This document shows, in pieces, positions 11,780-22,540 of a stretch of DNA of 64,000 bases. Every line of letters starts with the position of its first letter. Position 1 is the first letter of the stretch. A model generated the notes under the pieces. That model was given only the letters and a program-made list of their open reading frames with translations. It was not told the origin of the DNA and did no database searches. The position numbers and the translations under genes are program-made. Origin of the DNA: Phytophthora sp. 'mugwort' (lineage: Eukaryota > Oomycota > Peronosporomycetes > Peronosporales > Peronosporaceae); NCBI GenBank assembly GCA_033558025.1, contig JAUCEF010000006.1, positions 3,534,001 to 3,598,000 on the forward strand, given 5' to 3'.

Positions 11780-12260
11780 AGGGCGAGCGCGACCTGGCTA
11801 AGCTATCCAGGGGCTGCCACGTGTGCAGGAAGATCGCCAAAGTTTAGACTTGGTCTATGCATGGGGCCAATAGAAATCCCCTATACTATTCTCAAGTCTG
11901 TCTTCCAGTGCAAATTCGGTTCTGATTTATACCTTAGCCTATCTACCTTCGGGTCCCCTCCCAAAACCTATCCTACGGACTACTTATAACACAGGATCCC
12001 ATCTCTGACCTATTCCTGGCCACCCGTCTCCATTCTACCTCCCTTTAGTTACGGATCTTCTACCAGGTGTGCACTAAACTGATCGGATCCGGTACTTAGG
12101 ATATCATCCTACGGTACGGATCCAGGATCCATACCATATAGAGACCAGGCGTATCGCATGGTCCGGATCCATTACCTTGACGATGTCATGGCTGTCACTG
12201 GCGACTAGGATTCCCCAGCTGCCGGTCAACCTCCATCTTATCCAGATCTGCAATACCACA
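11780..12260 (-). promoter_or_regulatory. Gypsy-1 putative 5' LTR/leader with TATA-like box
   Basis: This is the outermost part of the duplicated arm. The minus strand begins TGTGGTATTGCAG at 12260, consistent with an LTR start. A TATAAA-like word (minus strand, mirrored at about 18605 of the right arm) lies about 330 bases inside. The LTR 3' end and primer-binding site could not be assigned because no second LTR is available for comparison. Confidence 0.45.
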
Positions 12261-12264
12261 CTCG

Positions 12265-12650
12265 TGTCTCCGTTGCGCCGGATTTAGAAGTATCGATCGA
12301 CTAAGCCTCGCCGCAGTGGCGGCTTGTAAGTCCAGCCTTGCCTGTGCAGCTCCCACCAAACCGACTAGAAGTAGAGGTCATGCGCTGTGACCTCGCTGTC
12401 CCGCAGCATCATGATGCGCGGCTTCACCATCTCAGCTGCAAGCTTGTGCTGTCCGCGCAAAAATTCTCGAATGAGGAAGTCTTGTGACAAGCGGCAGCTG
12501 CTAGCCACCCATTCGGTGGTAACCTCCCGAAAACTATGGCAAACAGCGTGGACCACACCAACGTGCCAAACATTAAATCGATTTTTTTTTGACAAATGCT
12601 GGTCGATGGTCGTGTGCGAGTAGAAAGGGCGCGCACAGAGCCATGACATT
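12265..12650 (-). pseudogene. Unassigned coding fragment cut by the left Gypsy-1 copy
   Basis: The minus strand has an open frame from 12649 to 12365, followed by WWELHRQGWTYKPPLRRGL and RRNGDTS running up to the retroelement start at 12260. The tryptophan-rich block has a conserved-domain look, but I cannot name the family with confidence. It reads directly into Gypsy-1, so an older element or gene was apparently interrupted there. Stops and frame changes are present. Confidence 0.35.
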
Positions 12651-12663
12651 CTGCTGCGTTAGA

Positions 12664-12758
12664 AGTTTGTATATTCCCTGGCGAGGGAAAAGACGCCTCC
12701 CATACAAACTGTCAAGTCAAAAATTGTTTAAGCTGATTATATTCAGCTTAAGCAATTT
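12664..12758. repeat. Two short inverted repeats (hairpins)
   Basis: AGTTTGTAT (12664-12672) pairs with ATACAAACT (12702-12710). Immediately after, AAATTGTTTAAGCTGA (12721-12736) pairs with its near complement at 12743-12758 (15 of 16 bases, 6-base loop). They may be terminal sequences of a small DNA element. No gene is affected. Confidence 0.6.
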
Positions 12759-12759
12759 G

Positions 12760-12979
12760 GGAATGCAGCATTACCATCTACGTCAACAATCATCAGTGGG
12801 TTGCTAGAGCGGGACTACTGACAAATACGCGCGTTTGTGAGCCTGATAAGGACGAGGTTATTGATACTGACACTGTCATCGTGGCATTAGAAAATTTGAA
12901 GCTAGCGGAGACGGAAGTGTGTTCGGACGACGATATTGGCAGTATGTGCAGTGATGACGACACAATTACGACGAATTGA
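12760..12979 (+). pseudogene. Possible pogo-like transposase C-terminal tail
   Basis: A plus-strand frame ending in a stop at 12977-12979 reads HQWVARAGLLTNTRV, then DTDTVIVALENLKL and an acidic stretch EVCSDDDIGSMCSDDD. The hydrophobic-then-acidic pattern resembles the C-terminal tail of pogo/Tigger-type transposases. It lies on the strand opposite the pogo-like relic at 13160-14522, so it would come from a different copy. The assignment is weak. Confidence 0.3.
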
Positions 12980-13159
12980 TGTGACGCCGAGGTTTTTCTA
13001 TCGTATGGGCAGTAGCATCGATATGAAGATGTGACGTAAATGGCTTCACGATCAATCACACGCGACGAGCAAGTTTTCATTGGACGAAACACGGCAGTGC
13101 TCTTCACGTCATTATTCATCATAGTGGCTAGTAATCACACTACAAACCTGCTTTCTCCC

Positions 13160-14522
13160 AAGCTCGGCGAATGCACTGCTCGCTAACGCTCTTTCAGGTG
13201 GCAACTACTCTTGCGGCGACAATATTGTCCTTGGCACGGGATGGAACCTGCAGCAGAGCAAGAAGTCTTTCGCGCAGAGGCAACTGCCCGTTCGCTTGGA
13301 TGCAGGACAACTCGAGGACAGCGCTTGCTTGTGCAGCCTTTATATTACGGGCCCATGACACCCACCTCAAGCGGCTGTAGCACCGCTCTGGTGTCCTTGG
13401 GAAGGGGTACCAATTTCGTCCCCCAGCTTATAAAGTCTTCTTCTGAAGCGCTAGAAGTATGACATTTCAGATATCGACGTACAGTTTCAGTGGCCCATCC
13501 TGAGTTATCGAAACATACTCAGCCCGTACTCCATTGATGAAGCGGTCGTGCCAAATGCGGGTATCTATCTACGCATTAGACTGTACCGTAGCGTAGATAT
13601 CCTGGTAATCCACGGTTCCACCAGGCTGGCCCTTAAAGATGATAATAGGCCGCAGCTTTTCGCCAATTGCGGAGACCATCTACAGAACAGTGGCGCGCGA
13701 CGAACGCGCACGACGGCAGACTTTGGCCGACTTTTTAGAGCCACGCTTTACGATGATGCTTCCAGGTTCTTCGTCATAGTAAACGGCAGTTTCATCTGCA
13801 TTAAAATATGGAGCTCCGACGGTAGCTTTTGGCAACGGCTGCTCCGACACTTTGCGCAAACTTCACCTGCTCAAGGAGCAGGTCATTAACAATAATAACG
13901 GTTCTCGTCGGGCTCAGAAATGAATAGTCGTGACGGTGGGCAAAGCGTTGAAAGAGCCCATACAGACTAGACTCCTTGCTTAAAATAAGATAGCTATCTA
14001 CCGATGCAGCGTATTCCCCCCTAACGAAAACAACAGTATGACTCATCTTGAGAGGGTAATCGTCACGACGCATCGCCTTAATCCACTGAACGGGCTCCTC
14101 GGTGTACGGGAAGGAGCCTGGCCGACCTTGGCCTCCCAATCAGACCTTTGATGCCATCTTGCTGCTGCATGCCTCCCGCAGCTTGGCCTCCTGCTTCTCC
14201 CACGCGTAGATGGACCCCCTGTCCTTCATGTCGTAGCCCATCTGCAGCTCTGTCACCGACCAGCCTCTGCTCCTTTCGTCGAGACGTGCACCTTAAAGGC
14301 GTTAGTGAATGCCATACGCCGAGGGCCTAGGCTTTGACTCTCGCCAGACGGTACACCTCCTGTACCGGCAGCCCCAGCTTCCTCCTGAACCTCGAGGCTC
14401 TCTTCACCCTCGCTGCTGTCTTCGCCCTCTCTCCATTCCTTCCCCTCTTCGCCTCGGGGCATACGTTGCGCTGTAGCGTCATCGACGACCCCCCCCAGGT
14501 GTGCAGACGCTTTCCGTGCCAT
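13160..14522 (-). pseudogene. pogo-1: pogo/Tigger-like DDD transposase relic
   Basis: The minus strand from the ATG at 14522 encodes an acidic leader, then a CENP-B/HTH-like block RRMAFTNAFKVHVSTKG (about 14310-14260) with SIYAWEKQEAKLREA after it. Next come VWLGGQGRPGSFPYTEEP (about 14140-14090), NADETAVYYDEEPGS (about 13800-13755), EKLRPIIIFKGQPGG (about 13655-13610), LYVD followed by a stop (about 13465) and LQPLEVGVMGP near 13365. This is the order of a Tc1/mariner-superfamily pogo transposase. The third catalytic aspartate is glutamate here, and stops and frameshifts interrupt the reading, so it is inactive. Confidence 0.8.
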
Positions 14523-14579
14523 CGTCTGTGCTGCTTGGTGTGGTCATCGAGTTCTGAACTGCTGGACGCGAGCTAAGCG

Positions 14580-15089
14580 CGTCTCGAGGCGCTTGCATTT
14601 TATTGGTCAAAATGTTTGTATACAGAGTCTCACTAAAACCTCAACTGTCACATCAATACGTCCGTCATATCAATTTGTCGTAATACGAGGTGATAGCGCG
14701 TGATAAAACATTGATTTTCTAAACTTAAATATGAAATGTTATTTAACATATGTTATGTTGACGTTTTTGGGTTGTCGCCTATGACTACGATTGTACGGTA
14801 TGCAGCATCCAGTTTGGAAGGGTTAAACCGTAGTGCATCCTATTCCGAAATCGGACTCCAATACAGATAACCCGGTACACCTGATAGCACCCGTGGACAC
14901 CAACACCTATCAGGTATAGCAGTAAATCGGGTTTGCAAGTAGATTATAACGGAACCGAGAACAAGGCGAACGACGATACCCCCCCCCCCCGTGCGGTGGC
15001 CCAAGTTTTTTCTATTTATTGCTGAAGTCGTCCATTATGCAACGACTATGATCATGGAAAGTTTGAATCGGCTTCGAATTTGAGATCCG
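14580..15089. other. AT-rich non-coding stretch
   Basis: No coding sequence was recognised. It contains a 12-base C run (14979-14990) and short words such as GTCATATCAAT at about 14675, which resembles part of the terminal repeat of the pogo-2 element at 25.6/28.4 kb. Confidence 0.4.
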
Positions 15090-15377
15090 ATGAACATTGA
15101 CGACTTCGTTTGCAATTCAGCTGAGCAAGATATCGAGATGGGCACGCTAACGGACGAAGAGCTACTTAGTGGTGAGGGCGACTTCACTTACATTGATACG
15201 GCGGGGGATGTCTCAGCTGATGATGAAGATCAGGACAGCGTCGATTGTGCGTTACCAGAACTGATCACACAGGAGAAAGTTGATGCAATCCGGAGTGTCA
15301 TTTTCATACTCCCAGCGTATTGTCGCGAGTCGGCCTGCTGGGGGACGGACGAGGGTCGTAGGACGAGTGAGTACTAG
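15090..15377 (+). pseudogene. Acidic ORF, possible transposase C-terminal tail
   Basis: A 95-codon plus-strand frame reads MNIDDFVCNSAEQDIE, then TDEELLSGEGD, then a run of D/E residues and a final amphipathic part with VDAIRSVIFIL. C-terminal tails of Tigger/pogo transposases have a similar TDEE-acidic-helix layout. No transposase core precedes it on this strand, so it would be an isolated fragment. It could also be a chance ORF. Confidence 0.25.
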
Positions 15378-15699
15378 AGCAGTATACTTTTTTTATAGAC
15401 TAACAAACCAATACAAAAATATGTAAAGAAAATTAGACTATGATTTTAACAGGTAAATTCACGAATGACCCTACATCCTCGAGGGTCTCAGAGGTCTCAG
15501 ACACCTCACAAACGTCCTCAGCCCTTCGACACTCGCCTTATCTTTTTGTACCTCCTTGAAGTTGATTGAGGGAGCCGGTCTCATCCCGCTTTCATCGCGA
15601 CCGACTCTCCTTGAACCATCTTTCTGCCATCCGTCCTCGTCCCACGGTCAGCAAGCGTTCCACCGATCAGCGAACACGGGAATCAGGCCGGGCCGCGCA
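15378..15699. other. Non-coding stretch
   Basis: I see no gene. Only a short direct repeat (GGGTCTCAGAGGTCTCAGA near 15484-15502) stands out. Confidence 0.3.
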
Positions 15700-17077
15700 C
15701 GTCTAGGCTCTCCAACCGTCATGATTCGGCTCCTCCCACAATGCACGGGACCGGGCCGCCGCCTCGTCCTCGCCCAATTGGTCGAGCAACAGGTGCTCGT
15801 GCAAGGCACCACCGGGTGACGCTCCTCGTCGTATCCAAGGCGGTAGCAACCATGCCCGACAAAACCACTCGGGACACCTCTCCACTACCGTCACCTCTCC
15901 ACTACCGTCGACGCCCTCGTCGACCAGCCGCCCCCTGTCGACTAGCCTCCTTGCGCCGGTCCGCTTCCTCACGCTGGCTAGCCTTCATTTTGGCCAGGTT
16001 CTCGCGCCGTAATGCTTGGAGGTCGCTGAGTGTCGGTACGCGAACACGGGACGTGTCAGGGGTACCAGCATCCATCCGCCAGAACGCTTTACACAACCGT
16101 GCCGCTTGAGCTCTTTCCCCCAAGTCACTCTTCCACGCCGAATAACCGTCCTTCGCCACTCGTACCGGACCGTGCCCGTCCGACACTTGCCGGTACCACC
16201 GTCGCCAGTGACTGGAAAGACCGTGCGCAACTCGCTTGCAGGGCTTCGCATTTGACCTTGACACCCTTGGCAACTTCCAGTTCATCGCCCGCGGCAAAGT
16301 AATAATTGCAAATTCTCAATAGAACAGCCAGAACAGGCCATCCACCACAAACATACTCTAGGCTGTCGTAGACAAATCCCACCATGTATAGCGTAGAGCA
16401 CAGTATAAGGGAGATAACCGTCAGGTAAGTCGCAACATTATCCACAAGTTGTCCATCGTCCGGCGACCGACGTTCCGGAATCCAGCACAGTACTGCACCG
16501 TCGTCTTCCAACCGGCTTCCACAGTGTCCGGGAGTAACACGCACCAAAAAACGTGGAAAGCGTCGATCCTCTTGTGTAGGTGACGCCCCAAACCGTGAGC
16601 GTGCTCCATTCGAGCCTCAAGAATTACCATGGTGTAGCCCAAAGTGCTTCATATCTTGTCCACCATCGGGCTCCGCGCGGCATACTCTGCACCTTAGATC
16701 CCCACGCAAAACGATTGTAACGCCTCGCACGAACGTACGCTATATTGCCCCACTTGTACCCAAAGTAGCTCAGGACATAAGCTACCGGACCACAACACCC
16801 CCAGACCGGTTGCGTGACCGCCCAGATCACGGTTCCAAGCGTGAACCAGAGCGGTTGCGGCCAGTGAAAACGTCTATCCACCCCCCCCGGCCCTGCACCC
16901 GATCGACAAGCCGCATAGTAGGGCGTCCTTGGTCACGTCCATCGTAAATTTTGAACTAGTTCCATGAAGTCTGCCGGTTCTGCCTCTTAGTCGAGCGGCC
17001 CAGATATACGAGTCCACCTCCAACTCAACCAGGAACGTCCCTTGCCAAGTACCGTATAGGTGGTACCTATCACCCAC
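15700..17077 (-). pseudogene. Unrecognised coding region with hydrophobic segments
   Basis: Several overlapping minus-strand frames follow each other from 17077 to about 15700. They are MGDRYHLYGTWQGTFLVEL, then (after a shift near 16880 at an eight-base C run) a Trp-rich hydrophobic part FTLGTVIWAVTQPVWGCCG. A likely membrane segment ATYLTVISLILCSTLYMVG lies near 16425, and a basic C-terminal part LQALRRENLAKMKASQREE near 15990-15935. The pieces look like one degraded gene rather than chance ORFs, but I do not recognise the family. It is arranged head-to-head with the plus-strand gene at 17278. Confidence 0.35.
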
Positions 17078-17277
17078 GGGGTTTAAGCTAGGTTCTCAAC
17101 CGTGCGCCTTTTTCCCGAAACCGTCACGACAGGAAGTGACCCGTCAGTTGGACGTCCGGTCACAAATTATCCATCACTCTCCGGCTTGAAGAAAGAACCG
17201 GCCACTCCAGGTCCATTTACCAACTTGCGCCGACGGCCACAAACTCCACCTCCACTCCTCCTCCTCGTCCATCCATC

Positions 17278-18273
17278 ATGCCCAAGTCGTCCAAGCACGT
17301 CGCGCCTCGTAGCGCCGCGCCGCGCCCGCCGACCGAGTCCGTGCTCAATTGGCAGGGGCTGTGCCCAATCGAGAGCCCTCCGTGCCCAAGTCGACTTGTG
17401 GGGCCGAATGCGGCTCCTCATCGCGACAAACTCGACTTCGCAAGGTCTAGACGCTCTGGACCGTCTCGCAGTGTCGGTCCTGGACGGGGCCGACGCGAGC
17501 CCGATGGCGTTCACGGACCCGCTCATCATCCTCCAGCCACCGGACCAAAGGTTCGCTGAAGCCGCTTCGGCCCACGACATCTTCGATCAAGACCGGTCTC
17601 CAGACGACAAGAAGCGATCGCGGACACAGGGCAAGTCGAGCCGTTCGCCACCCGCCAAGAAGCAGCTCAAGACGGACGCGAAGAAGGCGACCAGGGCATA
17701 GCGGATCGACCTCCCCTCCAAGACTCCGGTTCGCCTGAAGCGTGGGACGTGGACGAGATGATCCGTACCGCCACGTCCAAGGGCAAGGTTCCGTTCCGCC
17801 TAGCGTACCCGTGGAAGGTCCAGCGGGCTTGGTACGATCCGAACCAGTCCCCGGACCTGCACTTGGCGCACTGGCACTTCTGGATGAAGTACCGGCCGGT
17901 CTTCTTCCTGATCACTTTGTACCCGCCTACGGAGAACGCCGAAGGCCGCCGCAATCAGAAGGCTTACGCTCACTCGGCTCGTCTCAAGTTTAACAGGCGT
18001 AATATCGCTGAGTTCGGCTACTTCGGCTTCTTGTACAAGTTTAAAGACAGCGGACACGACCCGCTCATGTGGTTGGGAGGCAACGCGGGCATGCACTCGG
18101 CCGTCGCAAAGAACAACCAAAGCTCGGACACCGGTAGCGCTCACGAGGATCTCGGTTCACTGTTCAAGCATGTTCCGTCCCGTTACGACCGTACCCATGA
18201 AGCGGATCTTGGACCTGTTCCAAGTCGATGTGGACGGTTACGCGTCAATCACGGAGCTTCTAGAGCAGTCACT
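17278..18273 (+). pseudogene. Unrecognised gene, frameshifted and cut by the right Gypsy-1 arm
   Basis: The plus strand reads MPKSSKHVAPRSAAPRP from 17278, shifts frame near 17370 and continues with GRMRLLIATNSTSQGLDAL, then a Lys/Arg/Ser-rich basic tract (17595-17700). A second shift follows near 17700. The best conserved-looking part is 17720-18130, which includes PFRLAYPWKVQRAWYD, HWHFWMKYRPVFFLITLYPP and PLMWLGGNAGMHSAV. After another shift, MKRILDLFQVDVDGYASITE runs to the retroelement boundary at 18274. I do not recognise the family. It may be a multicopy element protein or a host gene. The downstream end is lost at the insertion. Confidence 0.45.
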
Positions 18274-18756
18274 AGTGTGGTATTGCAGATCCGGATAAGA
18301 TGGAGGTTGACCTGTAGCTTGGGAATCCTAGTCGCCAGTGACAGCCATGACATCGTCAAGGTAATGGATCCGGACCATGCGATACGCCTGGTCTCTATAT
18401 GGTATGGATCCTGGATCCGTACCGTAGGATGATATCCTAAGTACCGGATCCGATCAGTTTAGTGCACACCTGGTAGAAGATCCGTAACTAAAGGGAGGTA
18501 GAGTGGAGACGGGTGGCCAGGAATAGGTCAGAGATGGGATCCTGTGTTATAAGTAGTCCGTAGGATAGGTTTTGGGATGGGACCCGAAGGTAGATAGGCT
18601 AAGGTATAAATCAGAACCGAATTTGCACTGGAAGACAGACTTGAGAATAGTATAGGGGATTTCTATTGGCCCCATGCATAGACCAAGTCTAAACTTTGGC
18701 GATCTTCCTTCACACGTGGCAGCCCCTGGATAGCTTGGCCAGGTCGCGCTCGCCCT

Positions 18757-21330
18757 TTGGTTTCTCTCCCCCCCCCTCAAGATCCCGCTATTGGAGGCGG
18801 CAAGCATCGTAAAGGAACAAGGACAACTCCGATAAGAGCAAGGATACCATCAAGAAGGGACAACTCCAGATCCTGTATTTCTATTACAGATCCACAAGGT
18901 CTACGCAAGACCAAACCGACACCGGATCTGGTGCGCCGTAATACCCGCGCGATCCCCCCAGTCCCCACAAGGACGTCCAAAGCCCACCAAGTGGGGGCAT
19001 CTCGTGTTAACGGGAGAGCAGTACCAGCCTGCCGACAGGTACACAAGGTGAATCACTCATCAATAACACGGCCGTCGGAATACCCCTCCGTAGTTGGTGT
19101 CTGGGCGCAGTGCGTGTGAGTTGGGGTCCTACTGAGTTTCAGCAGATCCGCTCCACCACAATGGTGCGCGTACCCGGATCTCTTGGCGACGCGGGATTTT
19201 TTTACCGTGAGTCCCAAGATGATGCGCTTGTGCACAATGGATCGGGAGATGAAGCGCCGACGGTGACTGGATCGCCGACGGCGTCGCTGAATGAGAGGTC
19301 CACGGATTGGACGAGCCCTGGGAGGAGCTCTGCCGACGGAAGAGAGGACATGGTCTGGCAACGGATCAGGAAGAGAAACCTCGCTTTCCTTCCCAGGTCC
19401 CTTCGGGGGCCCCGCAGGTCTTGATGCGAGTCAGGACCTACCGGACGAAGGATCATTCGCGAGAGCGAATGACCCTTCATCCACCACCACCCCAGCGGCC
19501 TTAAGTGCCACGTCTAAGAAGAAAACGAAGGCCTCACGGAAGAAACTCAAGGCACCAGGCTCGAATAGCAAAGATCGTGCTGTATTGAAGTCTACCTGGT
19601 CACGATCTAAGCTGGAGTCGGCGTATGTGCGTAGGAGCTAAATGACCTCCTGCGCAAGGATCCAGTAATGCGGATTCTGCAGCTGAAGCAGCTCGGATCC
19701 CTCGCCGGACCTGTGTCGGCCCCTTCGTCAACCACGAACAAGCTGGACGCCGCGATGGATCTGCTGAGGATGCTGGAAGAGGCCGGCCTCACGGTAGGAG
19801 GTTCGACGCTGAAGAACTGTTCCAGTTGGACGCCGACACTATCCGGATCTCGGCCACGTCGCTCTTAAACTTGCTGAAGCCCCTCGTGAGCGAGCAATCG
19901 GCGGCTGCAGCGCCCGAGACCAAGACCGATCACAGCTCGACAATCGAGGCCAAGGCTGGATATGTCTCGTCGCCCAAGACCAAGGCGGCGGACACCAAGT
20001 CGCCGGAGAACCGCACAGGATCATCGCAGTACGCATCGTATACGTCAGAAGTCGGATCCAGAAGCTCATCGGAGCCGCGACGGATGTCGCTTGGGTCAGC
20101 CGGTGCCACGATGCTGCAGTCACGCTCTATGAACACTCTGCAGATAAGATCCCGGCTCCGCGTCCGGCGAAACCGTCGCAAACCCGGATCCGGTCAGCGG
20201 ATCTGGCCCAGGAGCCGACGAGTGGTCTGGAGATGTACTTCCAAGCGGCTATGGCACGTTTCCTGAGCGAACGTCAAGAGGCCCGGCTCCACGTCGGCTC
20301 CGTCCCCATGTCGACATGGAATCGGTGGGATTGCAAGATCACTACCCCGAGTATTGGGAGTATGATCCGGATGATCTCGATATGAGATCCACGAGACGCA
20401 CGGCTACGACAGCGGCAGCCGTCGTTCCGACTGGATCGTCGACGATTCAACGCGTCAAGATATCGGCCATCTCGGATCTGAAGGAATTCACAGGCAAGGA
20501 TCATGACAAGAACTTGCACGAGGGTGGATCAGCAAAGTCAAGTCTGCATTCACGAGAGATCAAGCTACAGACGAAGAGAAATGCCTTACATTCGCGGATC
20601 TGTTTACCGGCCCGCGAGGAAGTAGTAGAGACAGCTAAACCGATCCACGCGGTCGAAGTGGAGTGACTTGCTCAGGAGCGTCCAGACGCAGTACTGCGGA
20701 TTGGGAGTCTCGGTAGCATGGCAATACTACCACGCGCGCAAGCGCGCAGAGGAGACGCCGCTGGCGTATCTGCACCGCCTCAACGTTGCAGGCATGCGCG
20801 CGAGGCTGAAGATCAAGGACGGCGACGCGAAGGCCCGTCGCGAGCACGTGGAACACTTCATCGAGGCTCTGGGAGACCAGGATCTTGCAAATGAGCTCAC
20901 ACTGCTGCGCTTGGCCGACGCGGATCTGCTAGAGGACGTGCTGCGCGAGCGCGCGAAGTCGCGCCAGAAGAAGTCGACCGGATCCGGCAAGTACCGATCC
21001 AAGCCGAGTCCTGCGCCATCAACGGCGCCAGCCCAGTGCTGTACGCGCTATCAAGATCCCTGATTCCGGATCCGAGTTTGGATCGGACTCTGACGAGGCA
21101 GGATCCGAAGGCGAAATGCGCCGAGCGTACGTGGCGGCGTCGAGTGACCAATCTCAGATGGCTGCAGCAGCGGATCCTGGACGCTCGAACGATGCGCCAG
21201 AGGCTACTCGATAGCAGGATCACCGCCCGCGTTTCGGCAGATATGGCCAGACGCACTGCTCACACTGCGGATCCCGTAAGCGCTCAAATCTTGGGTGTTG
21301 GAGGCGTCTGATATGTCAGAAGTGCGGTAA
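18757..21330 (+). pseudogene. Gypsy-1 right-arm gag (broken)
   Basis: The same gag pieces as on the left are found here on the plus strand. They are the N-terminal Pro/Arg-rich part (18757-19119), FFYRESQDDALVHNGSGDE (about 19195-19255), LDADTIRISATSLLNLL (from 19826) and the capsid-like segment (20668-21063). The CCHC motif is near 21325. Residue differences from the left copy are few (for example SGSC to SRSC in the N-terminal part). All frame breaks are shared. Confidence 0.75.
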
Positions 21331-21553
21331 GAGAAGACATCCGTCAGACCGGTGTTTCTTCTTGTGTCGTGGCTGTGGCGAACGCCAGGGTCACGGCAAA
21401 TGCCAGATGAAAAAGTTCTACAACCTCATCCGTCAGCGGTTCGACTCCAGCAAGCATTCGGGACTACTACCTGAGGCTGCTGAGAAGATGTTAAACTAGG
21501 GCGCTCGCCGGTTTTGAACCTGGTATGAGACGAGCATTCTAGCTCATTCATCT

Positions 21554-22260
21554 ATGCATTCGTGGAGAAGAAGCCGAAGGATCAAGTTAGCGGATCGCGA
21601 GCTGGTAGTTGGTAATACATATGAACTTCATAAGAAACGTACGACTATGGTTGCAAATCTTCAACCTGTTGACGACTACCAACAATCCGAGGTCACGATG
21701 ACTTCGGATCTGCGGTCAGGCGAGTCGCGCAGATACTGGAAGTACCATGTCCCCGGCAAACACTTCAAGCAGGCGAAAGCGAACAGCAAGATCAACAACG
21801 TCAAGGCTGTGGCGCTTCTTGACTCAGGATCCGAGGTGTCGATCATCGTCGCCAACTTTGCTCGTAAGGTAGGATGCCATATCGACACAAGTCAGAGTCA
21901 AGAATGCCTCGGAATTGATGAAAAGCTGTATGTCGCAAAGGACGCACACGGATCAAGCTTACCTTGGTGTACTTCTACGGCGTCTGGGCGGGAGACGATC
22001 TGCCGCCGGAATGCCAAGCCATCCTCGGTATGGACTTCATGGTCCGGCTGGGATCCGGCTGGATCTCGGCGACGGATCCATGTACCTGCCGAACGAGGTG
22101 CGAGTCATGTTGCAGAGGGGCCGCCAGATCTTCAGCGACAGAGCCCGCCCGGTGTTCGTGGGCAAGCATCTGACGATGGGGGTCGCAGAATCCATGGAGC
22201 TCCCGCTGCGGATTAGTGTGTCTGACAATGAAAAGCTGTGGGTTAGCACGCGGTGAGCCC
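21554..22260 (+). pseudogene. Gypsy-1 right-arm protease (frameshifted)
   Basis: The frame from 21554 includes the D-S-G active site (ALLDSGSEVSIIVANFARK, about 21800-21860). A one-base deletion near 21938, relative to the left copy, shifts the frame before the flap region. The second protease motif ILGMDFMV therefore appears only in another frame (about 22022-22045). Confidence 0.75.
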
Positions 22261-22540
22261 ATGGGTGCCCACCCTAGTTAAAGCCCCAGGCAGTATCCGC
22301 TACTTACATATAACGAACCTGCTGCGACAACAATCCCAACAAGGAAGCGATTACCAAGGCAAGTAACGACTGGGCGGCCAATGCGCCTAGTGCAAGAGAT
22401 ATTTCGGCATGAAGAGCACACCTGTAAAACACAAGTGCGAAGCGGAGAAAATCTGTACTGCGTATAAGCAGAGAAAGTGAAGCAAGAACGTTAGTACAAC
22501 GCAAATTGAGTCGTTTGTTCACTGTCTAACGTTTGAGAAC

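Larger units (their letters stand above)
3230..12260 (-). mobile_element. Gypsy-1: degenerate Ty3/Gypsy chromovirus-type retrotransposon
   Basis: Reading the minus strand from 12260 downward gives the standard order: 5' leader, gag with zinc knuckle, retropepsin, reverse transcriptase, RNase H, a second RNase H, integrase, and a terminal chromodomain ending at the stop codon at 3230-3232. The left boundary of the shared inverted repeat at 12260 reads TGTGGTATTGCAG, a plausible LTR start (TG). No matching 3' LTR is evident. Many frameshifts and stops, and a 15-base G run inside the integrase (4290-4304), make the copy inactive. GATCC/GGATC words are strikingly frequent throughout. The first 4.03 kb is duplicated in inverted orientation at 18274-22305. 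Confidence 0.85.
8231..12262 (-). repeat. Left arm of a 4.03 kb inverted repeat
   Basis: Positions 8231-12262 match 18274-22305 in inverted orientation. Position x on the left corresponds to 30536 minus x on the right across essentially the whole arm. Sampled stretches show only scattered substitutions. One single-base deletion in the right arm (protease region) is offset by a one-base insertion near its end. The outer end at 12260 coincides with the Gypsy-1 5' start; the inner end at 8231 lies between protease and RT. Confidence 0.95.
18274..22305 (+). mobile_element. Right arm: inverted, truncated second copy of Gypsy-1 (gag-protease part)
   Basis: This is the mirror image of 8231-12262. 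It starts TGTGGTATTGCAG at 18276, has a TATAAA-like word at about 18605, gag pieces from 18757 to 21330, the CCHC knuckle near 21325 and the protease from 21554. It stops at 22305 before any RT. Gag frame breaks lie at the same mirrored positions as in the left copy, so the two arms share their inactivating changes. The copy is a fragment and cannot encode its own RT or integrase. Confidence 0.92.
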
